Source: Brevibacterium gallinarum | Lineage (GTDB): Bacteria > Actinomycetota > Actinomycetes > Actinomycetales > Brevibacteriaceae | NCBI RefSeq assembly: GCF_014836885.1 | Contig: NZ_JACSPY010000021.1 | Coordinates: forward strand, 1 to 45,572 | Direction of reading: 5' to 3' | DNA: 45,572 nucleotides | Translations under genes and position numbers: made by a program | Notes under the pieces: generated by a model | Database searches by the model: none | The model's input: the letters and a program-made list of their open reading frames with translations, nothing else | What the model was told of the DNA's origin: nothing | Shown here: in pieces, positions 1 to 7,390 of the stretch | How positions within the stretch are numbered: the first letter of the stretch is position 1 | Layout: every line of letters starts with the position of its first letter

Positions 1-608
1 GTGACCAGCGCGGCAATCGCGGCCTTGACCTCCGAGAAGTACACGCTCTTCTTCGTGGCCGTGATCGAGACCAGCAGTGTATCGAGCTGCCCGAGCAGTG
101 TCGGGTCGATTGTGGCGGCCTGGCTTGCTGCGTAGGTGAAGCGGTCAAAGCTGAGCTTGCCGGACCGAATTCGTGCGGTGAGTTTCGGCAGCCCGATGAA
201 CGCCGTGGCAGCGCCGGTCACCCGTGACCATGCGGTGCTCGACGTGACGTCGAGGGCGTGGGCGAGAGCAGTCAGCGTCGGTGTGCCGATGCGCTCCCGC
301 AGCCAGGTGAGCGCCTCTGCGCGCGCCGCGTCCGAAGCGCCAGCTTCACCAGCAGTCTCATCAACTTCGGCAGCAGTCTCAGTACGTTCAGCCGAACCGA
401 CTCCCGCGAGGAAATGCAACGCATCGACCTGCGTGTCAATGTTGTCGCGGCTGTCGGAACGCACCCGTTCGAGCACAACACCGAACATCTCCTCATAGCC
501 CTGCAGGTGCGCCCGTTCGAGCACGCTGAGAGATTCTTCGAACGCTGAGAACCTCGTCCGGTACGCACCAGCAGACACCGACACGGGCGCTTCAGCTGTC
601 GCTGTCAT
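1..608 (-). CDS. DUF222 (HNH-endonuclease-type) protein, N-terminal part
   Basis: The frame is open from an ATG at 608 to the left edge, giving about 202 residues without a stop, so the 3' end lies outside the window. A strong ribosome binding site (GGAGG) lies just upstream of the ATG. The protein is helical, and its second half carries the run ALTWLRERIGTPTL followed by KLTARIRSGKLSFDRFTYAA. This matches the gene at the right end of the window (AYAWLVERTASTSL, RAGVIGYDRYHYGAARATSL). In actinobacteria, DUF222 domains of this kind are usually followed by a C-terminal HNH nuclease domain, which would lie beyond the edge here. Function in the cell is unknown; many genomes carry many copies. The family call rests on pattern and paralogy and is moderately sure. 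Confidence 0.7.
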   Translation of the reverse strand, partial: MTATAEAPVSVSAGAYRTRFSAFEESLSVLERAHLQGYEEMFGVVLERVRSDSRDNIDTQVDALHFLAGVGSAERTETAAEVDETAGEAGASDAARAEALTWLRERIGTPTLTALAHALDVTSSTAWSRVTGAATAFIGLPKLTARIRSGKLSFDRFTYAASQAATIDPTLLGQLDTLLVSITATKKSVYFSEVKAAIAALV

Positions 609-642
609 CGCCGCTGCCTCCCTCCGCTTACCGGTGCAGTGG

Positions 643-683
643 TTCCATCACGCCATGAGGCACTGACATCGCCCTCTGACCAG
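643..683. repeat. imperfect direct repeat, copy 1
   Basis: Positions 643-683 match 791-831 at 34 of 41 bases, at an offset of 148. The best conserved core is GAGGCACTGACATC. The copies are non-coding and their role is unknown. Confidence 0.7.
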
Positions 684-790
684 AGGCGACGCCGGAAAGT
701 AGGCTCCGCAGCACCCGTGACGGCCACTGGATTCACGATCATGGCCATCACTCCTCCGTGCTCCTGACTTCCGTGCTTCTCCTGCCTTGC

Positions 791-831
791 TTCCATCACA
801 GCACGAGGCACTGACATCACTCGCTCACCAG
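791..831. repeat. imperfect direct repeat, copy 2
   Basis: Second copy of the 41-base repeat at 643-683, in the same orientation. It lies between the DUF222 gene and the osmoprotectant operon. Confidence 0.7.
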
Positions 832-1000
832 CAGATATACACCCGACGGGCACTGAGTTGGGGTCGGCAGACCCCACCCAGCGACCACCTCGGCAGCGGC
901 GACCACCGCCTCGGGAGCGGTACCCCCCCATCCTGGCAACGGCGACCCCCGGCTCGGGTGCGGAGGCCGCCCCAGCAGACACCGCACCCGGCAAGGCGCA

Positions 1001-1029
1001 CTGACGTTATCCGCTGTCAGGTGTAGACT
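1001..1029 (+). promoter_or_regulatory. promoter of the osmoprotectant transporter operon
   Basis: CTGACG at 1001-1006 and TAGACT at 1024-1029 are spaced 17 bases apart, a good match to the main actinobacterial sigma factor. Transcription would start near 1036, giving a leader of about 43 bases before the GTG at 1079, with a GGGGAG ribosome binding site near 1064-1069. Confidence 0.6.
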
Positions 1030-1078
1030 CGCAGGTCAAGGCACGATCCACTGACGGCAGCCGAGGGGAGCCACGCAC

Positions 1079-1720
1079 GTGTGGGAGTACTTCACGCAGC
1101 GCTCTGACCAGATCCTCTTCGCCTCCTGGCAGCACTTCAGCCTCGTGGGCCAGAGCCTCCTGCTCGCCACCCTCATCGCCGTCGTCATCGCGGTGCTGTC
1201 CTACCGCTCCTCGGCCATGAGCGCAGCCGCCAACAGCGTGTCCGCGATCGGCCTGACGATCCCGTCGTTCGCACTCGTCGGCCTGCTCATCGCCCCGGTC
1301 GGCTTCGGTGTCATCCCCGCCGTCATCGTCGTGACCTTCTACGCCGCCCTGCCGATCCTGCGCAACGCCCTCGTCGGGCTCTCCGGCATCCCCGACGACG
1401 TCGTCGAATCCGCCCGCGGCATCGGCATGAGCCGCATGCGCACCCTGCTGACCGTCGAACTGCCGATGGCCTGGCCGGTCATCCTCGCCGGCGTCCGGGT
1501 CTCCGGGCAGATGGTGATGGGCATCGCGACGATCGCCGCCTACTCCCTGGGCCCCGGCCTCGGCGCCTTCATCTTCTCCGGCCTCGACCGCCTCGGCGGG
1601 GCGAACTCGCTCGAATCCGTCGTCATCGGCGTCGTCGGCGTCATCATCCTCGCCTTCATCCTCGACCTGCTGCTTGTGGCAGTCGGCCGTCTGACCATTC
1701 CGAGGGGTATCCGTGTCTGA
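1079..1720 (+). CDS. opuCB: osmoprotectant ABC transporter, permease subunit 1
   Basis: This 213-residue, very hydrophobic protein has about five membrane segments and the cytoplasmic EAA-type loop of ABC permeases (ESARGIGMSRMRTLLTVELP, about residues 117-136), which docks on the ATPase. It would form part of the membrane channel for glycine betaine, choline or carnitine uptake under osmotic stress. The GTG start at 1079 is chosen because GGGGAG lies about nine bases upstream. Its 3' end overlaps the ATPase gene by 8 bases, so the two are probably translationally coupled. The gene order permease-ATPase-permease-binding protein fits an OpuC/ProU-type importer. The exact substrate cannot be read from the sequence, and the symbol is by analogy. 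Confidence 0.88.
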   Translation: MWEYFTQRSDQILFASWQHFSLVGQSLLLATLIAVVIAVLSYRSSAMSAAANSVSAIGLTIPSFALVGLLIAPVGFGVIPAVIVVTFYAALPILRNALVGLSGIPDDVVESARGIGMSRMRTLLTVELPMAWPVILAGVRVSGQMVMGIATIAAYSLGPGLGAFIFSGLDRLGGANSLESVVIGVVGVIILAFILDLLLVAVGRLTIPRGIRV

Positions 1721-3188
1721 GAACCACCGCACTGCATCCACCGCTTCCGAGGCGCCCGGCACCGAACACGATTCGGGCACCCAGGGCGTGTCGATCACCC
1801 TGGAGGGGATCACCAAGCGCTACGACTCCGGCAAGCCGCCGGCTGTCGACGGGCTGAACATGGAGATCCCGGCCGGGTCGATCGTGATGTTCTGCGGGCC
1901 CTCGGGCTGCGGGAAGACGACGACGCTGAAGATGATCAACCGGCTCATCGAACCCAGCTCCGGCCGGGTGCTCATCGACGGGGAGGACGTCACCGACCTC
2001 GATGCCGACAGGCTGCGCCGCCGCCTCGGCTACGTCATCCAGGCCGGCGGGCTGTTTCCGCACATGACGGTGGCCAAGAACATTGGGCTGGTGCCCAGGA
2101 TGCTCGGCTGGGACGCCAGCCGGATCCGCGCCCGCGTCGACGAGCTGCTCGAACTCGTCTCCCTCGACCCGGCCACCTACCGCGACCGGTTCCCCCGCGA
2201 GCTCTCCGGCGGCCAGCAGCAGCGCGTCGGTGTCGCCCGGGCGCTGGCAGCGGACCCGCCGGTACTGCTCATGGATGAGCCCTTCGGCGCCGTCGACCCG
2301 ATCACCCGGCAGCGGCTGCAGGATGAGCTCATCGCCATCCACTCCGAGCTGAAGAAGACGATCGTGTGCGTCACCCACGACTTCGATGAGGCCGTCAAGC
2401 TCGGCGACTGGATCGTGATCTTCCGCGAAGGCGGCATCCTCGCCCAGTACGACTCACCTGAGAGGATCCTCGCCCAGCCGGCGAACTCCTTCGTCGAGGA
2501 CTTCATGGGCGCAGGCGCCGGGCTCAAGCAGCTGTCCCTGTCCCGCCTCGATGACGTCGAGCTGACCGAGCCGGTGCGCGTGCGTGCTGGTGCTCCCGCC
2601 GCCGAGGCGGTGGAGACGATGCGGGCGGCAGGAGAGGACTATGTGGTCGTCGTCGACGACCAGGACCGGCCCGTCGACTGGCTCATCGCCAGCCAGCTCG
2701 AACGCTTGGAGACCCTGCCGACGCAGGTGAATGAGGACCTGCCGGTGGTCTACAACCGCGCCTCCCTCAACGACGCTCTCGACTCGATGCTCGTGACGAC
2801 GACGTCATCGGCGATCGTCGTCGGAAAGCGCCGCCAGATGCTCGGGCTCGTCACCGTCGACACGATCATGGACGTCATCTCCGGGCTCAACGGTCGCGCC
2901 CACGACACTGCCGCCGAGGCGCCGCTGGGGCAGAACGAACCCGAGGAGTTCGAGATCCCCGAAGACGACGGGCGCACCGGCCGCAACACCGACGAGGCGA
3001 TCGCTGCCAAGCAGCGCGAAGACTCGACCGCAGACACAGGCGACGCCGGTGACGACACGGCTGCCGGCGACCCGGCAGGCGGTGCGATTGCCGACGACAC
3101 AGCAGGCAACACGACAGGCGACACGGCTGCCGGTGAGCCTGACGATCGTCCGGCCGGCGCGCACCGCGCAGACGGGGACAGGCCATGA
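1713..3188 (+). CDS. opuCA: osmoprotectant ABC transporter ATP-binding protein with CBS domains
   Basis: This 491-residue ATPase powers the importer. It shows the Walker A motif GPSGCGKT (62-69), the signature LSGGQ (164-168), Walker B VLLMDEP (184-190) and the switch histidine in CVTHDFDEA (about 222). Residues about 285-395 form a tandem CBS region, the part that senses ionic strength in the OpuA-type family. The last 80 or so residues are a low-complexity tail of Asp, Ala, Gly and Thr repeats (TAAGDPAGG, TAGNTTGDTAAG) with no known domain; it makes the protein longer than usual. The GTG start overlaps the upstream permease and the stop overlaps the next permease by 4 bases. OpuCA/ProV assignment is firm; the substrate is inferred. 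Confidence 0.92.
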   Translation: MSENHRTASTASEAPGTEHDSGTQGVSITLEGITKRYDSGKPPAVDGLNMEIPAGSIVMFCGPSGCGKTTTLKMINRLIEPSSGRVLIDGEDVTDLDADRLRRRLGYVIQAGGLFPHMTVAKNIGLVPRMLGWDASRIRARVDELLELVSLDPATYRDRFPRELSGGQQQRVGVARALAADPPVLLMDEPFGAVDPITRQRLQDELIAIHSELKKTIVCVTHDFDEAVKLGDWIVIFREGGILAQYDSPERILAQPANSFVEDFMGAGAGLKQLSLSRLDDVELTEPVRVRAGAPAAEAVETMRAAGEDYVVVVDDQDRPVDWLIASQLERLETLPTQVNEDLPVVYNRASLNDALDSMLVTTTSSAIVVGKRRQMLGLVTVDTIMDVISGLNGRAHDTAAEAPLGQNEPEEFEIPEDDGRTGRNTDEAIAAKQREDSTADTGDAGDDTAAGDPAGGAIADDTAGNTTGDTAAGEPDDRPAGAHRADGDRP

Positions 3189-3934
3189 GCACCCTGACCG
3201 CCGGACAGCGCCGGGACATCCGCGACCTGCTCGTGCAGGCCGGGCTCATCGTCGTGGCCTTCGGCGTGCTCATCTGGTGGCTGCTGACCACGGATCTCAC
3301 CGACGTCGAATCCTCGACTCTGGCGCCCGGTGCAGTCTGGTCGCTGACGCTGGAGCACCTGCTGCTCACCGTCGTCTCCGCCGTCATCGTGCTCGCCGTG
3401 GCGATCCCGCTCGGCATCCTGCTCACCCGCCCGGCCCTGCGCCGGGCCGCAGGACCGGTCATGGCCGTGGCGAACATCGGCCAGGCCGCCCCGGCTGTCG
3501 GCATCATCGTGCTGTTCGGATTCTGGCTCGGCTTCGGCCTGCAAGCCGCCATCGCAGCACTCGTCGTCTACGCGCTGCTGCCGGTGCTGCGCAACACGAT
3601 GGTCGGCCTCACCCAGGTCGACCGGCAGCTCATCGAAGCCGGCCGCGGCATGGGCATGAGCGCTGCCGCCGTGCTCTTCCGCGTCGAACTGCCGCTTGCA
3701 GTGCCCGTCATGCTCTCCGGCATCCGCACCGCACTCGTCCTGCTCGTCGGCACCGCCACCCTGGCGACCTTCGTCAACGGCGGCGGACTCGGCCTGCTCA
3801 TCACCACCGGAGTGACCCTCGACCTCACCCGGGTGCTCATCGCCGGGGCCATCCTCGTCGCCCTGCTCGCCCTCGTCGTCGACTGGACCGGACGCGTCGT
3901 CGAACTGGCCGTACGGCCGAAGGGACTGGCATGA
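3185..3934 (+). CDS. opuCD: osmoprotectant ABC transporter, permease subunit 2
   Basis: This 249-residue integral membrane protein has about six hydrophobic segments and an EAA loop (EAGRGMGMSAAAVLFRVELP, about 150-169). It is a paralogue of the first permease of the operon and would form the other half of the channel. Its ATG overlaps the ATPase stop (ATGA arrangement), and its stop overlaps the binding-protein start, so the cluster is one tightly coupled transcript. A 30-residue cytoplasmic start precedes the first membrane segment. Confidence 0.88.
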   Translation: MSTLTAGQRRDIRDLLVQAGLIVVAFGVLIWWLLTTDLTDVESSTLAPGAVWSLTLEHLLLTVVSAVIVLAVAIPLGILLTRPALRRAAGPVMAVANIGQAAPAVGIIVLFGFWLGFGLQAAIAALVVYALLPVLRNTMVGLTQVDRQLIEAGRGMGMSAAAVLFRVELPLAVPVMLSGIRTALVLLVGTATLATFVNGGGLGLLITTGVTLDLTRVLIAGAILVALLALVVDWTGRVVELAVRPKGLA

Positions 3935-4959
3935 CATCCCACCCGACCACCACCCCGGTCAGCCGCAGACGCACGAGGCTCGGCCGCCTCGGCGCCGGGA
4001 TCGCACTGCTGAGCACCCTGGCGCTCGGTGCCTGCGGACTGCAGCCCTCGGCCGCCTACATTCCGCCGGTCGGCCCCGGGTCGATCGAGGAGATCCCCGG
4101 TGCCGCCGACGGGAAGGTCTTCACGGTCACGAGCAAGAACTTCACCGAAGCAGTCATCCTCGGCAAGATCTCCGTCATCGCCGCCGAGGCCGCCGGATTC
4201 AGCGTCAAGGACCTCACGAACGTGCCCGGCAGCGTCTCAGCCCGCAAGCTCATGACGAGCGGGCAGGCCGACCTGACCTGGGAGTACACCGGCACCGCCT
4301 GGCTGACCTACCTGAATGAGGAAGAGGGCATCGCCGATCCGCACGAGCAGTGGCAGGCCGTCCACGACGCCGACCTGGACAACGGCCTGACCTGGGGCCC
4401 GGCTGCCGAGCTCAACAACTCCTATGGCATGGCGATCCGGCCCGACGCCCCCGGCGAGCTCGGCGCGGTGACGAAGATGTCGCAGCTGGCAGACCTGAAG
4501 CCGGAGGACCGCACGATCTGCGTGGCCGCCGAATTCAACTCCCGGCCCGACGGGCTCACCCCGATGCTGGAGGCCTACGACATTCCGCGCGGGGAAGCCG
4601 ACGGCACACCGGAGGACAACATCGGCATCTACGACGCCGGCCCGATCTACTCCGCAACGGCCGCCGGGCAGTGCAACTTCGGCAACGTCTACCTCACCGA
4701 CGGCCGGATCAAGGCGATGGACCTCGTCGTCCTCGAAGACGACAGGCAGTTCTTCCCCGCCTACAACGCAGCCCCCGTGTTCTTCACCCAGACGCTCGAG
4801 GAGTATCCGCAGCTTGAAGAGGTCTACGCGCCGATCGCCGAGAAGCTCACCACCGAGCAGATGCAGGAGCTCAACCGGCAGGTCGACGTCGACGGCGACG
4901 ACCCCGTCGACGTGGCGCTGCGCTGGATGGTCGACGAAGGCTTCGTCACCGAACGGTGA
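3931..4959 (+). CDS. opuCC: osmoprotectant-binding lipoprotein
   Basis: This 342-residue substrate-binding protein of the OpuAC/ProX fold belongs to the ABC importer. After a basic start (SRRRTRLGRL) comes a hydrophobic stretch and a lipobox LALGAC with Cys35 as the lipid-bearing residue. The mature protein begins the ligand domain with KVFTVTSKNFTEAVILGKI, typical of glycine betaine and choline binding proteins, and includes the GQADLTWEYTGTAW region that helps line the ligand cage. The open frame extends far upstream, but the ATG at 3931 has AGGGA at proper spacing, is followed by a proper signal peptide and overlaps the permease stop, so it is the start used here. Confidence 0.92.
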   Translation: MTSHPTTTPVSRRRTRLGRLGAGIALLSTLALGACGLQPSAAYIPPVGPGSIEEIPGAADGKVFTVTSKNFTEAVILGKISVIAAEAAGFSVKDLTNVPGSVSARKLMTSGQADLTWEYTGTAWLTYLNEEEGIADPHEQWQAVHDADLDNGLTWGPAAELNNSYGMAIRPDAPGELGAVTKMSQLADLKPEDRTICVAAEFNSRPDGLTPMLEAYDIPRGEADGTPEDNIGIYDAGPIYSATAAGQCNFGNVYLTDGRIKAMDLVVLEDDRQFFPAYNAAPVFFTQTLEEYPQLEEVYAPIAEKLTTEQMQELNRQVDVDGDDPVDVALRWMVDEGFVTER

Positions 4960-5012
4960 CCCAGCGTCTAAGCGGTAGGCTCGTCACCGACACGTGACGG
5001 AAGGAAACGGCG

Positions 5013-5258
5013 ATGTTGGGGCTGAATCTCACCGAAGGCACGGTGCTCATCATCTGGCTGATCGGCATCGCCTGCGCGGCCGGCACCCGGCGCGAACCCG
5101 GTGACACCGCCCGCTACCCGCTCACCGTCATGGCCGCCCTGTTCGTCCCGGTCATCGGTTCGGTCTATGCGGTTGTACGGTTCTTCCAGGTGCGGGCACG
5201 CCACCGGCAGCAGCGCGGACTCGGCCGCGCGAAGGACACAGCGCTCAGCCGAGAGTGA
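5013..5258 (+). CDS. small two-helix membrane protein
   Basis: An 81-residue protein with hydrophobic segments at about 8-24 and 38-58, then a basic cytoplasmic tail. The pattern resembles phospholipase-D-nuclease N-terminal-like (PLDc_N) membrane proteins, but that is a weak match. GGAAGGA stands 7-8 bases before the ATG, and a TAGGCT hexamer at 4976-4981 may be its own -10 box. The 3' end overlaps the convergent amphi-Trp gene by 14 bases. Function unknown. Confidence 0.7.
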   Translation: MLGLNLTEGTVLIIWLIGIACAAGTRREPGDTARYPLTVMAALFVPVIGSVYAVVRFFQVRARHRQQRGLGRAKDTALSRE

Positions 5259-5544
5259 GCGGCTCGTCGGCTGCGATCGGGCCGTCCTCGCCGACCCGCC
5301 AGGAGATCTCGACCTCCACCTCGCGTTTGGTGCCCTTGCTCGGCTTCTGCTCGGTCGCCGGCTTGTCCTCGTCGACGACCTCGACGGACAGGCGCACCGA
5401 GCTCGGCATCTCCAGCCGGGTCTCTTCAGCGCCCTGACGGAACACGAGCGTGCCCTCGGCGATCTGGTCGGCGAGCTGCTGGAGCAGGTCGGCGAGCTCG
5501 TCGCGGCTGCGGATCTCTTTGGTCTTGAGGTGAACGGTCTTCAC
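5245..5544 (-). CDS. amphi-Trp domain protein
   Basis: A 99-residue acidic protein. The N-terminal half is a helix (SRDELADLLQQLADQIAEG) followed by beta strands, ending in the EVEVEISWR run that is characteristic of the small amphi-Trp domain. There is a charged insert (EDKPATEQKPSKGTKR) between the strands. The biological role of this family is not established. The start is a GTG at 5544 with AAGGGA seven bases upstream. The gene is convergent with, and overlaps by 14 bases, the small membrane protein. Confidence 0.75.
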   Translation of the reverse strand: MKTVHLKTKEIRSRDELADLLQQLADQIAEGTLVFRQGAEETRLEMPSSVRLSVEVVDEDKPATEQKPSKGTKREVEVEISWRVGEDGPIAADEPLTLG

Positions 5545-5699
5545 AGTGACATCCCTTCAGGTGCAGGGTGCCGGCGCAGATGCCGTGACAACGGCGGAAA
5601 GGCGCGCAACCGGCCGGATACCCATCGTATCGGAGTCCGCATCTGCGGGATACGGGCGTCGTGAGAGCAGAAACAAAAGGTCTCGCCTGCTGGCACCAG

Positions 5700-5728
5700 T
5701 TCACAAGCGTGACCTGCATCGCTAAGCT
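5700..5728 (+). promoter_or_regulatory. promoter for a leaderless transcript
   Basis: TTCACA (5700-5705) and TAAGCT (5723-5728) are 17 bases apart. The -10 box ends exactly six bases before the ATG at 5735 and no ribosome binding site is present, so transcription probably starts at the A of the start codon. Confidence 0.6.
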
Positions 5729-5734
5729 CTGTGT

Positions 5735-6838
5735 ATGGACGTCACTCATACTCTCGGTTCATTTGACTACGTTGACCCAACTGATCTCAAGAGGATGGCT
5801 GAGGCCTCAGGACCCAAGGTGACCATCCTGATGCCGACATCGCGAGCGGATCACCAATCCCGTGAATCCTCCACCCGGCTCAAGTCACTGCTCGATGAGG
5901 CGGGCCGCAAGCTCGCCGACGCCGGCGTCGAGGCGAAGGAAGCAAAGGAGATCCTCGCCCCGCTCAACGACCTCGTCAACGACGGCCCGTTCTGGCGGCA
6001 GCAGGCCGACGGACTGGCCCTCTACGCAGCCAAGGGCATGACGCTGACCTACCGGCTCGGTGTGCCGCTGACCGAGCACGTCAGCGTCGGCGACTCGATG
6101 ACGGTCCGCCCGATCGCCCCAGCGCTCGCCCAGTCCCATGCCTTCTACATCCTGGCGCTGTCACGGAACAAAGTGCGCCTGTTCGACGCGACGAAGGACT
6201 CGATCGTCGAACTCGACCTCGGTGAGACCGTGCCGCAGAGCATGGACGACGTCGTCGACCCCGATGAGCGGCAGCGGCAGCTGCAGAGCCGGTCGATCGG
6301 CGGTGACCGTGCCATGTTCCACGGCCACGGCGCCGGCGGAGAGGTCGACCGGATCTTCGTCGAGAAGTTCGTCAAGGCCGTCGGCGAAGGCGTCGGAACG
6401 CTGCTCGGCAAAGCCCGCAGCCAGCCGCTGATCCTCGCAGCCGTGGCTGAGGCGATGCCGCTGTTCAAGCCCGTGTGCACCTACCCGGCGCTGCTCGACG
6501 AGATGGTCGCCGGCAACCCCGATGACCGCACGCCCGGCCAGCTGCACGCCGATGCCTGGGAGGTCGTCATGCCGGCCTTCGCCGAACGCGACGACGCAGC
6601 CTACTCCCGCTTCGCCGATGCGCAGGGCACCGGCCGCGGCGTCACCCAGACCGATGTCATCCGCGAGGCGGCTGCCGAGGGGCGGGTCGACACGCTGTTC
6701 ATCAACCCGTCGCTCACGGCCTCAGAGGGCAGCGGCGATGTCGATTCCGCGATCCTGTCGACGCTGCAGAACTCCGGCACGATCGTCATCATCTCCGACG
6801 GCCGGGTCGAGAACGTCGCAGCGCTGATGCGGTACTGA
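5735..6838 (+). CDS. bacterial archaeo-eukaryotic release factor (baeRF) family protein
   Basis: A 367-residue soluble protein. The layout, with an N-terminal domain (about 1-130), a central domain ending in RSIGGDRAMFHGHGAG (about 186-201) and a C-terminal eL30-like part (TDVIREAAAEGRVDTLFINP), resembles bacterial relatives of eRF1/aRF1 and Rv2629-type proteins. These are predicted to act on ribosome-bound peptidyl-tRNA, perhaps under stress, but the reaction is not proven. The run VIREAAAEGRVDTLFI and the late ISDGRVENVAALMRY are typical of this group. The transcript seems leaderless. The fold is moderately sure; the exact baeRF subfamily is not. Confidence 0.65.
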   Translation: MDVTHTLGSFDYVDPTDLKRMAEASGPKVTILMPTSRADHQSRESSTRLKSLLDEAGRKLADAGVEAKEAKEILAPLNDLVNDGPFWRQQADGLALYAAKGMTLTYRLGVPLTEHVSVGDSMTVRPIAPALAQSHAFYILALSRNKVRLFDATKDSIVELDLGETVPQSMDDVVDPDERQRQLQSRSIGGDRAMFHGHGAGGEVDRIFVEKFVKAVGEGVGTLLGKARSQPLILAAVAEAMPLFKPVCTYPALLDEMVAGNPDDRTPGQLHADAWEVVMPAFAERDDAAYSRFADAQGTGRGVTQTDVIREAAAEGRVDTLFINPSLTASEGSGDVDSAILSTLQNSGTIVIISDGRVENVAALMRY

Positions 6839-6849
6839 CCCCCGGCCGC

Positions 6850-7338
6850 TCAGGCGGTCCTGATCTCTGTCAGAGCGGCGAGTGCGGCAAGGGCTGCGCT
6901 CGCCGCTTCGTGTCCCTTGTCCTCCCGTGAGCCCGGCAGCCCAGCCCGGTTGCGGGCCTGCTCGTCGTCATCGCAGGTCAGCAGCCCGAACCCGACCGGT
7001 GTGCCGGTCTCGGCCGCCACCTGGGCCAGCCCGTCGGTGGCGGCCCGGCAGACGTAGTCGAAGTGCGGGGTGCCGCCGCGGATGACGACGCCGAGTGCGA
7101 CGACGGCGTCGAAGCGTTCCGCCGCCGCACGGGCCAGCAGCGGCAGCTCGAAGCTGCCCGGCGCCCGGAAGACGCTGACCTCCATCCCGGTCGTCTCAGC
7201 TACGGCCTCGGCGAGGGCGCGCTGGGCGCCGGCGAGGAGCCCGTCCATCACCTCGGTGTGCCAGGAGGAGGCGACGATCGCCACGCGGGTGCCCGGTGCG
7301 GCCTGCGGCTTCATCCTCGGTGCTCCGCTCGATGCCAT
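6850..7338 (-). CDS. ribH: 6,7-dimethyl-8-ribityllumazine synthase
   Basis: A 162-residue enzyme that joins 5-amino-6-ribitylaminouracil and 3,4-dihydroxy-2-butanone 4-phosphate to make lumazine, the step before riboflavin. Visible family motifs are VASSWHTEV (22-30), the substrate loop GSFELPLLA (61-69), ALGVVIRGGTPHFDYVC (81-97, with the catalytic His at about 92) and the C-terminal KGHEAA (141-146). The frame is open far upstream, but the ATG at 7338 gives the usual length and has AAGGGA upstream. It lies 52 bases after the RibDEB frame and is probably co-transcribed under the same FMN riboswitch. Confidence 0.93.
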   Translation of the reverse strand: MASSGAPRMKPQAAPGTRVAIVASSWHTEVMDGLLAGAQRALAEAVAETTGMEVSVFRAPGSFELPLLARAAAERFDAVVALGVVIRGGTPHFDYVCRAATDGLAQVAAETGTPVGFGLLTCDDDEQARNRAGLPGSREDKGHEAASAALAALAALTEIRTA

Positions 7339-7390
7339 GATGTGATCCCTTCTCTCAGTGTTCGGTGCGGTGTCCGGTGCAGTGCCCGGT

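Larger units (their letters stand above)
609..1000. other. non-coding stretch with repeats, no convincing gene
   Basis: About 390 bases between the DUF222 start and the promoter of the osmoprotectant operon. Open frames here have biased, unlikely compositions and no ribosome binding sites. The stretch holds an imperfect 41-base direct repeat (643-683 and 791-831) and one arm of the dispersed palindrome (906-915). Upstream regulatory DNA of the DUF222 gene must lie here, but no clear promoter was seen. Confidence 0.6.

Noticed and set aside
605..994. A 129-codon minus-strand frame
   Set aside because: It overlaps the DUF222 start and the direct repeats, has unlikely composition and has no ribosome binding site.
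3049..3930. Long in-frame extension upstream of the osmoprotectant-binding lipoprotein
   Set aside because: It is an Arg/His-rich shadow of the ATPase and permease genes; the ATG at 3931 has a ribosome binding site and is followed by a proper signal peptide.
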